Positions 7,816-15,176 of a DNA stretch of 23,793 nucleotides are shown here, one piece after another. Both the position numbers and the translations under genes were made by a program. This DNA is from a virus, in the IMG/VR virus record IMGVR_UViG_3300020175_001183, positions 1-23,793 of that record; one strand, written 5' to 3'. Numbering within the stretch: position 1 is the stretch's first letter; every line of letters begins with the position of its first letter. The notes beneath the pieces are model-generated. The model did not search any database. It was not told where the DNA came from and saw only the letters and a program-made list of their open reading frames with translations.

Positions 7816-8255
7816 CTATCTTTTTCGACCAAAAGCTCAGGGCCTGTGATTTCGATCTTATGTGGTTTAAGTTCATCGGGTATAACGTGCTCAAGCTGTA
7901 TTGAAAGTATTCCATCAATCAAAGCGGCACTTGTAACCTCAATGTGATCAGCTAGAGTGAATTTACGAACAAACTTCTTTTGAGAAATACCACGATGTAC
8001 ATATTCACAATCTGCCGATTGGTTTTTTCCTTTTTCTCCTTTAATGGTGAGAACATTTTTATCGCATTCAATATCTAAATCTTGCATATTGAATCCAGCG
8101 ACAGCTAGCTCTATAGCATATCTATGGTCATCATACTTCACTATGTTGTGAGGTGGGTACTGAGGAACTTGATGATGTGTTGCTCGTTCGAGTTGATTAA
8201 AAAGATTATCAAAACCTACAAACGAAGCGCGAGGGAAGAAAATATCATTAGTCAT
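7812..8255 (-). CDS. hsp20: small heat-shock protein, Hsp20/IbpA-like
   Basis: A 147-residue alpha-crystallin-domain chaperone that would hold unfolded proteins in a refoldable state. The domain runs from about residue 38 to 138. Diagnostic segments are YAIELAVAGFNMQDLDIE, VLTIKGEKG and HRGISQKKFVRKFTLADHIEV, and GILSIQLEHVIPDELKPHKIEI, which closely follows the IbpA/IbpB C-terminal domain and ends with the I-x-I oligomerisation motif. The ribosome site AGGAGG is the strongest seen here. The gene is bracketed by a late promoter (8318-8325) and an intrinsic terminator (7761-7786), so it looks like a separate, highly expressed late gene inside the replication cluster. Hsp20 genes are common in T4-like cyanophages, perhaps supporting capsid folding. 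Confidence 0.93.
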   Translation of the reverse strand: MTNDIFFPRASFVGFDNLFNQLERATHHQVPQYPPHNIVKYDDHRYAIELAVAGFNMQDLDIECDKNVLTIKGEKGKNQSADCEYVHRGISQKKFVRKFTLADHIEVTSAALIDGILSIQLEHVIPDELKPHKIEITGPELLVEKDS

Positions 8256-8317
8256 AATGACCTCCTATTTGTTAAGCAAGGTTAAAAACGAGACCGGACC
8301 ATTCCGCATCTCTATTC

Positions 8318-8325
8318 TATTTATA
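8318..8325 (-). promoter_or_regulatory. T4-type late promoter TATAAATA for hsp20
   Basis: The minus strand carries an exact TATAAATA, the T4 late promoter -10 element recognised by gp55. It overlaps the stop codon of regA and lies about 63 bases before the hsp20 ATG. I found no other exact copy oriented toward a gene, and gp55 and the clamp gp45 needed for late transcription are both encoded in this window. The combination with the downstream terminator supports a one-gene late unit. Confidence 0.75.
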
Positions 8326-8722
8326 CTGACTTTCTGCCAATATTGTACTTAGCAACAAGTTGCCAATCATTCTTGTCACCATAAGATAATACCTTAATTT
8401 GACTCAAAGGGGCAACAGGGTCAGCACTTTTTTCTGCATCTACTAATTCAACGAGACCCCATTCAGCTAACAAATTGGCAATTGTATTTCTTCTTGAAAT
8501 ATCGCTCACATCAAAGTTCGATGGCTTTCCATCCAGAGCAAACAATTCTTTGAAATGTACAATATAGTATCTGCCTTGTTTATGGAGAATATGACATGAT
8601 TGATACAACGTCATATCTTTTCTTGATGCAATACCAATGCGTGTAAGAGTCTCACGTACTTTGAGAAAATCGTCGTCTTCTTTGAGTTTAATCTCGACGA
8701 TTGAATTTAGATCAACAGCCAT
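8321..8722 (-). CDS. regA: translational repressor RegA
   Basis: RegA is a small RNA-binding protein that represses translation of early phage mRNAs, including clamp, clamp-loader and its own message in T4. The product follows T4 RegA (122 residues) along nearly its whole length: VEIKLKEDDDFLKVRETLTR, GIASRKDMTLYQSCHILHKQ and GRYYIVHFKELFALDG, then LLAEWGLVELV and WQLVAKYNIG. I prefer the ATG at 8722 (133 residues) to the GTG at 8731, because AGGTGG lies six bases before the ATG; the GTG would sit on that site. The start overlaps the gp62 stop by 11 bases. A long spacer near residues 95-105 makes it a little larger than T4 RegA. Confidence 0.93.
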   Translation of the reverse strand: MAVDLNSIVEIKLKEDDDFLKVRETLTRIGIASRKDMTLYQSCHILHKQGRYYIVHFKELFALDGKPSNFDVSDISRRNTIANLLAEWGLVELVDAEKSADPVAPLSQIKVLSYGDKNDWQLVAKYNIGRKSV

Positions 8723-9107
8723 CGACACCACCTGTAAATAATTTTTTCTTTAAGTTTTTCAATTCATTTTCAGTAAACAATGGTAAAACTTGCTTTGCTT
8801 TCTCATAACTATAGCCATAATATTCAATAATTGTATCGAGGCTATCGCTTTGTTCTTTCTTATACCACTTACTAAATCTTTTTCGTTTACGTATACTATT
8901 TAGAAAAAAATCAAATTGCAGTTTATTATCGGTTTCAGGCCTCATGTTAAGCTCGTTGCAGAGAAGAACCGTATCTGTAAAGTACGATAAACCTTTGTTT
9001 ACAACATACGGAGGGTAAAACTTTTCAGCGAGTTCTGGGTTATCCGAATCACCAATGAGGTCTTCTTTCGAATAATTGATAGCGTTTATAAAGTCAAAAG
9101 GTTTCAT
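8712..9107 (-). CDS. 62: clamp-loader small subunit gp62
   Basis: The non-ATPase subunit of the clamp loader, which with gp44 opens gp45 and places it on primed DNA. The 131-residue product is shorter than T4 gp62 (187), as is usual in cyanophage-type relatives. Recognisable segments are MKPFDFINAINYSKEDLI, a basic stretch around IRKRKRFSKWYKK, and the C-terminal LPLFTENELKNLKKKLF. The position between regA and gp44 supports the call. Here a 2OG oxygenase gene separates it from gp44; the oxygenase stop and the gp62 start overlap as ATGA. The identification rests on context as much as on sequence because this subunit is poorly conserved. Confidence 0.87.
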   Translation of the reverse strand: MKPFDFINAINYSKEDLIGDSDNPELAEKFYPPYVVNKGLSYFTDTVLLCNELNMRPETDNKLQFDFFLNSIRKRKRFSKWYKKEQSDSLDTIIEYYGYSYEKAKQVLPLFTENELKNLKKKLFTGGVDGC

Positions 9108-9700
9108 TTGAAATTAGGACCCTCTACCCATACAACTAGTGATCTTCGAGTACCCCTAGTCACTGGCGTTACACGGTGCATAAGAAACGATGGAAACATT
9201 ATCATTTCACCTTTACGAAGATCGTAAGAACGAGGCGTATCACAATCGATTGTTTCAAATATACCACCTTCAAAATCATCATTCAATGCTATGATAGCTG
9301 AAAGTTTTCGGCCCATGTTTTGGGTCGTATACAAATCTCCTTGATCAGTATGCCAATCATATTTGCCTTGCACTATTTCAGGGTACACAGTATATTGAAT
9401 GCTGTGAAAGCCAGTTAAGCTGAACTGGAAATAATCCGTATTGGCTTTATTGATATAATAAGCTATCTTTTCAAAGTAGAATCTCACATTCTCATCAGTC
9501 GGTTGAAGCCATGCAACATCAGATTTTCTACCTGGTGATTCATCTCCTACGCCATTTAGATTACCAGTCAAACCTTTTTGCATTTGTAGATTGTTTTCTA
9601 CATACCAGTTGAGCCAATTTATATCATTGTCATTGAAAACATTGAGCGCTTTCAATGCATAAGCTCCAGTTCTATCTTCGTGCGGTTTTAGAAGCCACAT
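9104..9700 (-). CDS. 2-oxoglutarate/Fe(II) oxygenase, prolyl-hydroxylase-like
   Basis: A 198-residue double-stranded beta-helix oxygenase that would use 2-oxoglutarate and O2 to hydroxylate a substrate. The iron triad is visible: His117 and Asp119 in YDWHTDQGD, and His175 in FPSFLMHRVTPV. Arg185 in GTRRSLVVW is the expected 2-oxoglutarate salt bridge. The region between (KLSAIIALNDDFEGGIFE) matches prolyl-4-hydroxylase-type enzymes common in marine phages. The gene sits exactly between gp44 and gp62 with a TAATG start and an ATGA end, so it is translated with the clamp loader. The substrate is unknown; protein hydroxylation or a nucleic-acid substrate are both possible. Confidence 0.88.
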   Translation of the reverse strand: MWLLKPHEDRTGAYALKALNVFNDNDINWLNWYVENNLQMQKGLTGNLNGVGDESPGRKSDVAWLQPTDENVRFYFEKIAYYINKANTDYFQFSLTGFHSIQYTVYPEIVQGKYDWHTDQGDLYTTQNMGRKLSAIIALNDDFEGGIFETIDCDTPRSYDLRKGEMIMFPSFLMHRVTPVTRGTRRSLVVWVEGPNFK

Positions 9701-10635
9701 TATTCAAACTCACAACTTGACATTACTTCAGTAAAGAAGGCTACATTGTTTATTTCCTGATCAGCAACAAAGGCTGCTTTGTGTTGATAGTCAGCCATCA
9801 AAACAACCAACTGAGGAATCGATCTTTGCTTGAATTCAGTTGACGAGACATCATAGAGTTTCCTAAACAGTGTGGCCGTGTCTATATCAGAATTTTGAGC
9901 AACCCACTTTCTCATTTCTGTAAATGATTTTGCTTTTAGATGTTTTACAAGATCTACTATTGAGGCTTCACCGTTGTTAGCAAGAATACCCGAATCTACC
10001 TGACCTGTTGCACTATATCGTTGAAGTTCGTTTATAACTCTTCGCCAGTCTGGAAAATATTTTGTTATCAGCTCAGCTACAGCTTTCTTATCGTAACTAA
10101 CATTTTCTGCATCAAGTATGGTTGATAATCTGTTAAAGAACTGAGAAGCCATCTTCATCTTCTCATCTTTATTGATCGAAAACTCTACAACAGAACATCT
10201 CGAATGAAGAGGCTCAATAATTCTATTCTTGAAGTTGCAAGTTAGAACAAAACCACAGTTGTTACTGAACTCTTCCATAAAGTTACGAAGAGCAGGTTGA
10301 GTAGAGTTCGGGTTGAGATAATCAGCCTCATCGAGGATCACATACTTACGTCCTCCAGTAAACGAAACGGTTGAAGCAAACTGCATTATCTCATTACGCA
10401 GTGTATCAATGTTACCATTCATACTACCATTGATAACGATGTAGTCTGCATTCAACTCTTCAAGCATTGCTCTTGCAACAGTCGTTTTACCTACACCAGG
10501 ACCACCAGTCAGTAGTAAGTTAGGAACATTGCTCTGATTAACAAATTCCTGAAAAGTTTCTTTCAGTTTTATTGGAAGGACACAGTCACTAATTTTCTTA
10601 GGCCGATACTTTTCGACCCACAAAAATTCACTCAT
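9700..10635 (-). CDS. 44: clamp-loader large subunit gp44, AAA+ ATPase
   Basis: The ATPase of the clamp loader, which loads gp45 at primer-template junctions. The 311-residue product (T4 gp44 is 319) starts with the clamp-loader signature FLWVEKYRPKKISD. It has Walker A GGPGVGKT at 44-51, Walker B DEAD at 102-105, and the arginine-finger SRC motif at 145-147. The C-terminal collar domain follows. All ATPase elements are intact. The start has an AAAGG site 14 bases after the gp45 stop. Its stop overlaps the start of the oxygenase gene inserted before gp62. Confidence 0.96.
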   Translation of the reverse strand: MSEFLWVEKYRPKKISDCVLPIKLKETFQEFVNQSNVPNLLLTGGPGVGKTTVARAMLEELNADYIVINGSMNGNIDTLRNEIMQFASTVSFTGGRKYVILDEADYLNPNSTQPALRNFMEEFSNNCGFVLTCNFKNRIIEPLHSRCSVVEFSINKDEKMKMASQFFNRLSTILDAENVSYDKKAVAELITKYFPDWRRVINELQRYSATGQVDSGILANNGEASIVDLVKHLKAKSFTEMRKWVAQNSDIDTATLFRKLYDVSSTEFKQRSIPQLVVLMADYQHKAAFVADQEINNVAFFTEVMSSCEFE

Positions 10636-10649
10636 AATATAAACCTTTC

Positions 10650-11318
10650 TTATTCAAATTCAGAAGTAGCTTCATTAACTACCGTATATGTAAGACTACT
10701 ATCGATAGATTTGAACTGAGCCATCTTCTGCTTGCTCAACGTGACTTCATAAGAGCCTACCATCATCTTGAGATTCTCTACCTTGAACAAAGCATTGAAC
10801 CTTTTATCAGTCTTACCAACGTCATAGCAAAACGTGTTTGTTGTTTTGTTTTTGCTGTTCACAGCTTTGATACTGATCGTTTCGCCATCGCCCACAATAG
10901 CAATCTCAGGTAGCTGCAACACATTAGCTGCTTGCATCACACCTTTGATGACCTTGTCTGTAATGCTGAATGAAACGTAAGTATCAGGGAGCTGAAACGG
11001 TTCAAGAGATGGAATGATACGGAACGTATTTTTATCAGCGTAGAAGTAATCGCTCTTTGCACCATTCTGGCCACTTATAGTAAGATACGTTGTATCAAAA
11101 TCTAGGTCCGGCTCTTCGAGCAACGACACGATACCTAGAAATTGATTCAAATCATAAATGCCAAATTCCCTCGGAAACATCTCTTGAACCTCCGCTTCAG
11201 CAATAACTGTCTTTGTTTCGGAAACAGTTTTAAGTTTGTTACCTGTGTACGCATACAACGACTGATTGATTGAAGAAAAGTTTTTCAGTAAGTTAAACGT
11301 TTTTTGTGTAAGTTTCAT
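10650..11318 (-). CDS. 45: sliding clamp gp45
   Basis: The trimeric DNA sliding clamp: processivity factor for gp43 and, in T4, a mobile activator of late transcription with gp55. The 222-residue product (T4 gp45 is 228) follows the family through MKLTQKTFNLLKNFSSINQS, the LNQFLGIVSLLEEPDLDFD stretch, and the second-domain segment ending ALFKVENLKMMVGSYEV. Gene order 45-44-62-regA is the T4 order. The gene lies 15 bases after the glycosyltransferase-like gene's stop-side neighbour in the same transcript, with only a weak GAG ribosome site, which fits translational control by RegA. Confidence 0.94.
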   Translation of the reverse strand: MKLTQKTFNLLKNFSSINQSLYAYTGNKLKTVSETKTVIAEAEVQEMFPREFGIYDLNQFLGIVSLLEEPDLDFDTTYLTISGQNGAKSDYFYADKNTFRIIPSLEPFQLPDTYVSFSITDKVIKGVMQAANVLQLPEIAIVGDGETISIKAVNSKNKTTNTFCYDVGKTDKRFNALFKVENLKMMVGSYEVTLSKQKMAQFKSIDSSLTYTVVNEATSEFE

Positions 11319-11333
11319 TATATAAATCTCAAG

Positions 11334-12191
11334 TTATTTCTTGCTTTTATCTTTGAAGTCACCACCAACAGTAGCGCTAGCACCAACCTGTGCAAGATCC
11401 ATCAGGCTTCCACCAAACATATACGAACCCATATGAGTAAGTTTCATCCATGGACACATCCATACTTTGATACCAGCTTTACGAGCCCACTGGCAGAACA
11501 TATAATCTTCAGAGAGATAACGTTTTGTTTCTTCATCGATCACACAATCAAAGTAAGCCATAATCTCACGCGAGCCATCAAATGCTTTTGTACGAACATG
11601 GTCAGGCTTATAGGAGAACTGCGGGTACGCTTCAGCATAGGCTTCAAAAGCACTACGTTGAATCATCATAAATCCTGTACCACCTTCTAGTACTTCTTGA
11701 GGTTGATCGAGACGAATCTCGTTGCCACCACTCGCAGGATTGAATACATAATCCCCAACATATCTTTCAAGTTGTTGAGGATCATCATCAGCAAATCCTT
11801 TGTCAACAGCACGCTTAATCTTTTCCCAAGCAATTGCTTTCTTAGGATATGGACCACAAACAACTTGCTTGTCTGAACCAGGCTCTGCAATAGCTGCAAG
11901 AGCTAAAACATCAGTTGGATCGAAACCAATGTCACTATCAATAAACATAAGATGAGTACAGTCTGATCTCATAAACTCATCAACCAAATAGTTACGAGCT
12001 CGAGTAATCAATGACTCGTTGAATAGATAATAGAATCGGCAATCGACCCCATACTTTAAAGCAAGCTGTGCCAAGTCAGTTGATGACTTAGTATAGATAC
12101 CGGCACATTGACCACCATACATTGGTGTAGCAACCATGATCTTTCGCTTCTGAAGTTCCTCTGTATTAATTTTTATTTCAACACCAGCCAT
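11334..12191 (-). CDS. GT-A type glycosyltransferase-like protein
   Basis: A 285-residue protein resembling nucleotide-sugar glycosyltransferases of the GT-A fold. The N-terminus KIMVATPMYGG, the early LFNESLITRARNYLVDEF helix and LMFIDSDIGFD (DxD at Asp85-Ser-Asp87, metal and nucleotide-sugar binding) follow the Anp1/family-2 pattern. GGTGFMMIQRSAFEAY and EDYMFCQWARKAG match the acceptor-side region with a catalytic acidic residue. It starts with an AGGAGC site two bases after the dUTPase-like gene's stop. The acceptor is unknown: modified DNA bases, phage proteins or host glycans are all possible. Its place in the same transcript as the transglycosylase makes a DNA-base role worth testing. 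Confidence 0.7.
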   Translation of the reverse strand: MAGVEIKINTEELQKRKIMVATPMYGGQCAGIYTKSSTDLAQLALKYGVDCRFYYLFNESLITRARNYLVDEFMRSDCTHLMFIDSDIGFDPTDVLALAAIAEPGSDKQVVCGPYPKKAIAWEKIKRAVDKGFADDDPQQLERYVGDYVFNPASGGNEIRLDQPQEVLEGGTGFMMIQRSAFEAYAEAYPQFSYKPDHVRTKAFDGSREIMAYFDCVIDEETKRYLSEDYMFCQWARKAGIKVWMCPWMKLTHMGSYMFGGSLMDLAQVGASATVGGDFKDKSKK

Positions 12192-12193
12192 GT

Positions 12194-12691
12194 TTAGCTC
12201 CTATACTTTTTGTCGTGTTCTTTACCAATACCATAATCACCATCATAAGATGACAGAGCTTCAGCCTTGAAGTTCAGATACTGACCAATTCTTGTTCCCT
12301 TCTTGATTCTAGCTGCACCAACGCCAACGTGCAACACACCTGCCATCACACCGTTGTATCCTGAGTCGTACAATCCAGAGGTTAGAAACAAACCATTGCG
12401 GTTCAACGTTGATCGTGTAATAACCCAACCCGCTTCGTTTGGACCAACCTCAATGATATTTTCCATGGTGACCTCATAGTCACCCTGCTCTAGATTATAA
12501 TAACCATCCTGGTCAACCGGAACTTCTCCATTGCTACCTCGATGCTTTTTATGCTCGTTAGAGATCTCAAACATATCAGGTTTGATATAGAAGATCTTAT
12601 CGACCCTCAGATCAACAGCGTTAGGTTGTACATCACCTTCACGCACATTGGTTAGCGATGAGTTAGACTCGTCACCCATTACGTGTATCAT
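12194..12691 (-). CDS. dUTPase / dCTP-deaminase superfamily protein
   Basis: A 165-residue trimeric nucleotide hydrolase-fold protein. It matches the family through QPNAVDLRVDKIF, YNLEQGDYEVTMENIIEV, RSTLNRNGLF, GLYDSGYNGVMAG and KGTRIGQYLNF. The Asp of the D-x-G-Y-x-G motif, used by dUTPases, is present. By eye, the Glu that bacterial dCTP deaminases carry shortly after that motif is missing, so dUTP hydrolysis (giving dUMP and pyrophosphate) is more likely than dCTP deamination. The start overlaps the preceding stop as TAATG, with AGGACGG upstream. Likely role: limiting uracil in phage DNA and supplying dUMP. Exact specificity is uncertain. Confidence 0.75.
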   Translation of the reverse strand: MIHVMGDESNSSLTNVREGDVQPNAVDLRVDKIFYIKPDMFEISNEHKKHRGSNGEVPVDQDGYYNLEQGDYEVTMENIIEVGPNEAGWVITRSTLNRNGLFLTSGLYDSGYNGVMAGVLHVGVGAARIKKGTRIGQYLNFKAEALSSYDGDYGIGKEHDKKYRS

Positions 12692-12978
12692 TATTCACCG
12701 TCCTGTGTTGCGTACCACAACAATATAATATAGTGCATTGCTTTCAACAAATCCTTCTTATTGAAACCTTCTTTTCGACCATACCTCATTAAATACTTGA
12801 TAGCAGTATCACGTGATGTAGTGTCCAGTGTACCAAGCGTTTGCCATATGTCTATGGTTTGAATATCTTCTTTCTTTTGTCCTGCTTGAACTCCAACATA
12901 ATGACCGCTGTATGTTGACTCAATGTAGTTCAACACCTCCTTCATTATCTTGTCTTCGTTAAATCTATATTTGCTCAT
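12691..12978 (-). CDS. DUF3310-like protein
   Basis: A 95-residue protein. Its C-terminal half, TSRDTAIKYLMRYGRKEGF followed by NKKDLLKAMHYIILL, matches the helical pattern of DUF3310 proteins found in many phages (a KYLxRxGxK motif, then a helix with a D-L-x-K-A-x-x-Y pattern). Function is not established; some members are annotated as nucleotide-kinase-like without firm evidence. I chose the ATG at 12978 over the GTG at 12993 because it gives an ATGA overlap with the preceding stop and a GGAAA site about ten bases upstream. It lies between the DpdA-like and dUTPase-like genes, consistent with a nucleotide-metabolism setting. Confidence 0.65.
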   Translation of the reverse strand: MSKYRFNEDKIMKEVLNYIESTYSGHYVGVQAGQKKEDIQTIDIWQTLGTLDTTSRDTAIKYLMRYGRKEGFNKKDLLKAMHYIILLWYATQDGE

Positions 12979-13814
12979 GACCGTTTTCCACACAATGCAT
13001 CAATATATTGAATATTCCTTTTTGCCTTCTCAAGTAAAGACGTATCTTTTGTAGAGAAGTTAAAATCCACTTCTTCTTCAAACTTACCATCTATTAAACC
13101 GGTTGGAGAGTTGTCGAACTCAATGTTATTCAGACCGCACCACGCTGCTGCAGAACTATCCCATGTATCAACATGACTTGACAACAGTCCAAGATTATCA
13201 ATCTCATTGGGCCCATCAACCATACCAAGAAAATGAATCTTCTTTTTGTTAGTGTTGCACAATGTTAGAAGACCTCGTCTTTTAAGTTCTCTCATCATCT
13301 TAGTTCTGCTAACGTATCTTTGTAGTTTGTTCCCTGTTTCTACTCCGTAAGCGTTCGGTACACCAAGAATTGAAACGCCAATATAGTCTACAAGAGGACT
13401 CGAAGCTGCCCAAGCAAAAGTCGATATATAATCCTCTATATCTCCTATCTTTGATTGAGGTACAAAGAATGTTTTGAATCCGTGCTTCCTGAATTCAGGA
13501 GCCTGTTCCATAGCTGCTTGTATGGTTTTACTTCCTGGCTCGTTAGGATAATCCGACCCCACAATGTATTTGGCATTTATCTTGTGACCCATAGATATTA
13601 ACTTATCTGGATCATACATTGGCTTTTTTAACTTATACATCTCAAAAGCTGAATTGTCAAGAATAATATCACTACCAAAAGCAGAAGATTTGTAAAAAGC
13701 TGCATAATCTTCATCTGCTTCAACGAGATGGGCTAAAGCAAGATGTGCTCTCCTTTTACCTACAAGATGGTGTAGATGGTTTGTTGGGCATATATGACAA
13801 AAATCTATACTCAT
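12975..13814 (-). CDS. TGT/DpdA-like 7-deazaguanine DNA transglycosylase (candidate)
   Basis: A 279-residue protein that looks like a divergent tRNA-guanine transglycosylase of the DpdA group, enzymes that swap guanine in DNA for a 7-deazaguanine base. Visible elements: IILDNSAFE (Asp53, the DSGAF-like motif), VGSDYPNE (Asp88, candidate catalytic acid), FFVPQ (Gln120), YIGVSILG near 135-141, IHFLGM (194-198, the TGT HLLG-type strand), and VDTWDSSAA (Asp216, Asp219). The zinc-site cysteines of bacterial TGT are not evident. It starts in an ATGA overlap with the short QueD-like gene and follows FolE2 in one transcript, and QueD and QueE are just upstream. The genome context strengthens an otherwise moderate motif match. 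Alternatives are another TIM-barrel nucleoside enzyme. Confidence 0.7.
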   Translation of the reverse strand: MSIDFCHICPTNHLHHLVGKRRAHLALAHLVEADEDYAAFYKSSAFGSDIILDNSAFEMYKLKKPMYDPDKLISMGHKINAKYIVGSDYPNEPGSKTIQAAMEQAPEFRKHGFKTFFVPQSKIGDIEDYISTFAWAASSPLVDYIGVSILGVPNAYGVETGNKLQRYVSRTKMMRELKRRGLLTLCNTNKKKIHFLGMVDGPNEIDNLGLLSSHVDTWDSSAAAWCGLNNIEFDNSPTGLIDGKFEEEVDFNFSTKDTSLLEKAKRNIQYIDALCGKRS

Positions 13815-14158
13815 TGATTGTACCTACAAGTTGCTCCGTTTTCATTATCTTCACTAACTGATATAACAAGTTCCCGATCCGGATAATGATCAAGTATATA
13901 ATCAGCAAGACCATCTGCCAGCATCTCACACGACTGATAGTTGAGTTCAAGAGTCTGATCTTCATAAAGATTTTCAAGCTCTCGCTTAAACAAAATAAAC
14001 TCAATATCCCTATCGTCATGAAATACTTCGATTTCTACACGGAAATGAAAGATGTGGCGATGTGGATGCTGGAGAAATTCAACTCCTAGGAGTTTGTTTG
14101 CATCAGGATAGCAATGAATGCCCTCTTTTTGAAAAGTTACCCATATACTCTTATTCAT
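13811..14158 (-). CDS. short QueD-like T-fold protein lacking the catalytic Cys (DpdL-like candidate)
   Basis: A 115-residue 6-pyruvoyl-tetrahydropterin-synthase-fold protein. Zinc ligands appear kept: His15 (EGIHCYPDA) and the HxH pair in HPHRHIFHFRVEIEV (His33 and His35). SCEMLADGLADYI and VSEDNENGA match the family's C-terminal helix and substrate Glu. The cysteine that normally sits four residues before the first HxH histidine is absent (Leu29), so it should not do the normal QueD reaction. I start it at 14158: ATGA overlap with the folE2 stop and AAGGAT upstream, instead of 14167. Lying between FolE2 and the transglycosylase, it may process CDG; a QueD-like 7-carboxy-7-deazaguanine decarboxylase (DpdL) has been proposed in other phages, which I recall without being able to check. 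Confidence 0.65.
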   Translation of the reverse strand: MNKSIWVTFQKEGIHCYPDANKLLGVEFLQHPHRHIFHFRVEIEVFHDDRDIEFILFKRELENLYEDQTLELNYQSCEMLADGLADYILDHYPDRELVISVSEDNENGATCRYNQ

Positions 14159-15114
14159 GATAAACATCCTTGATTATCGAACTTCGAAGTGACCGCTATA
14201 GCGTTCCATGGATGGAGAGATTCTTCATGAGAAACAGCAATCGAGAAATCAAATATACGCTTATCATTGTACCATTCATCGAGAGCTTCATACATCAGTC
14301 TACAAACGTCTTCAGAGAAAACAAGATTAGAACCATTCAGTTCTGCAAACGCTTGCTCGTCTCTACGCTTAACAACAATCTGAACTTCAGTAGGAATATT
14401 TTCACGACACAATTCAACAAGATCCTCAATCCATACAACATTAATTGGATCAAATTGAACCTTCACCGTCATTATGGATCTCTGTGAATGAGCATTAGCA
14501 GCTGCATCTCGCTTGGTACGAGCATCGTGGGCTAGCTCGAAAGAGCAAGGGCATGTAGAAGAGTAAACGTAATCTACAGTAAGATAAAACTTGTAGTCAC
14601 CGTCCCTATACTGACCTTCAATTTCAGTCTTATAGGCTATGTGGCCTCTAAGTTTTTCGGAGGTGTCTGAATTCTTAGATCTTAAAGCATCCTGATGCCA
14701 AGGATATTTGAAACGCAACTTACAGTATGCATCTCTAGATCCTTGGCGCTCAGCTAGTTCCTTCAACGATTCCTTGATGCCTTCCATGGTGAGGCGGTCT
14801 TTAATCTTTTCGTGCATTAAGAGATAAAGACGTGAAAGGTTCAAACCTTTAGCGTTCTTATCATCTAACGAACAATACAAAGATGCCTCAGACTGCAACA
14901 CTTGAGTACCACCATCTCTCCTCTTTACCTGAATAGGTAGGTCAACAGGAGCAATCCCAACCTTTCTCAGTGGTACTCGAGCTCCCACAAGCACAGGATC
15001 TACTTGCGGGTCTGGCAAATCATCGGTATAAAAATCCTCATCGTATTCGAATACCAAGTCAGGCATCTTAGACGAGTAATCATTATAACCGATATTTTTT
15101 CCTTTCTTTCTCAT
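14155..15114 (-). CDS. folE2: GTP cyclohydrolase IB (FolE2)
   Basis: It converts GTP to 7,8-dihydroneopterin triphosphate, the first step of folate and 7-deazaguanine synthesis. The 319-residue product shows FolE2 features: VPLRKVGIAPVDLPIQV, the KGLNLSR motif at 89-95 (KGIHMSR in bacteria), the metal-site CPCS motif at 188-191, and AHSQRS at 208-213. The ATG at 15114 follows GAGGTGAAT and suits the promoter at 15148-15176; the ATG at 15129 lies very close to the transcript start and has no ribosome site. It is the first full gene from that promoter, followed in overlaps by the QueD-like and DpdA-like genes. Type IB enzymes can use metals other than zinc, which may help in metal-poor seawater. 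Confidence 0.85.
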   Translation of the reverse strand: MRKKGKNIGYNDYSSKMPDLVFEYDEDFYTDDLPDPQVDPVLVGARVPLRKVGIAPVDLPIQVKRRDGGTQVLQSEASLYCSLDDKNAKGLNLSRLYLLMHEKIKDRLTMEGIKESLKELAERQGSRDAYCKLRFKYPWHQDALRSKNSDTSEKLRGHIAYKTEIEGQYRDGDYKFYLTVDYVYSSTCPCSFELAHDARTKRDAAANAHSQRSIMTVKVQFDPINVVWIEDLVELCRENIPTEVQIVVKRRDEQAFAELNGSNLVFSEDVCRLMYEALDEWYNDKRIFDFSIAVSHEESLHPWNAIAVTSKFDNQGCLS

Positions 15115-15147
15115 ATTCACCTCATACATTATAAAATATTAATTATT

Positions 15148-15176
15148 ATTATATAAGATTATGTCGATATAGTCAA
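15148..15176 (-). promoter_or_regulatory. sigma70-like promoter, TTGACT-N17-TATAAT, upstream of folE2
   Basis: The minus strand has TTGACT (15176-15171), a 17-base spacer and a perfect TATAAT (15153-15148). The start would be near 15141, giving a leader of about 27 bases with the GAGGTG site of folE2. The -35 overlaps the end of the 43-codon ORF. It should drive folE2 and the genes after it, probably early in infection. Confidence 0.75.

Noticed and set aside
11321-11328. Plus-strand TATAAATC, near match to the late promoter
   Set aside because: No plus-strand gene follows it.
11304-11690. Plus-strand ORF of 128 codons
   Set aside because: It covers the glycosyltransferase 3' end in antisense, with no ribosome site or known motif.
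12194-12691. dCTP deaminase as the definite function
   Set aside because: The N-terminal part resembles dCTP deaminase, but the Glu expected after the D-x-G-Y-x-G motif is not seen, so only a superfamily call is made.
14155-15114. QueF (NADPH-dependent nitrile reductase) for the 319-residue protein
   Set aside because: Its CPCS, AHSQRS and KGxNLSR motifs follow FolE2; the QueF motif set was not seen.
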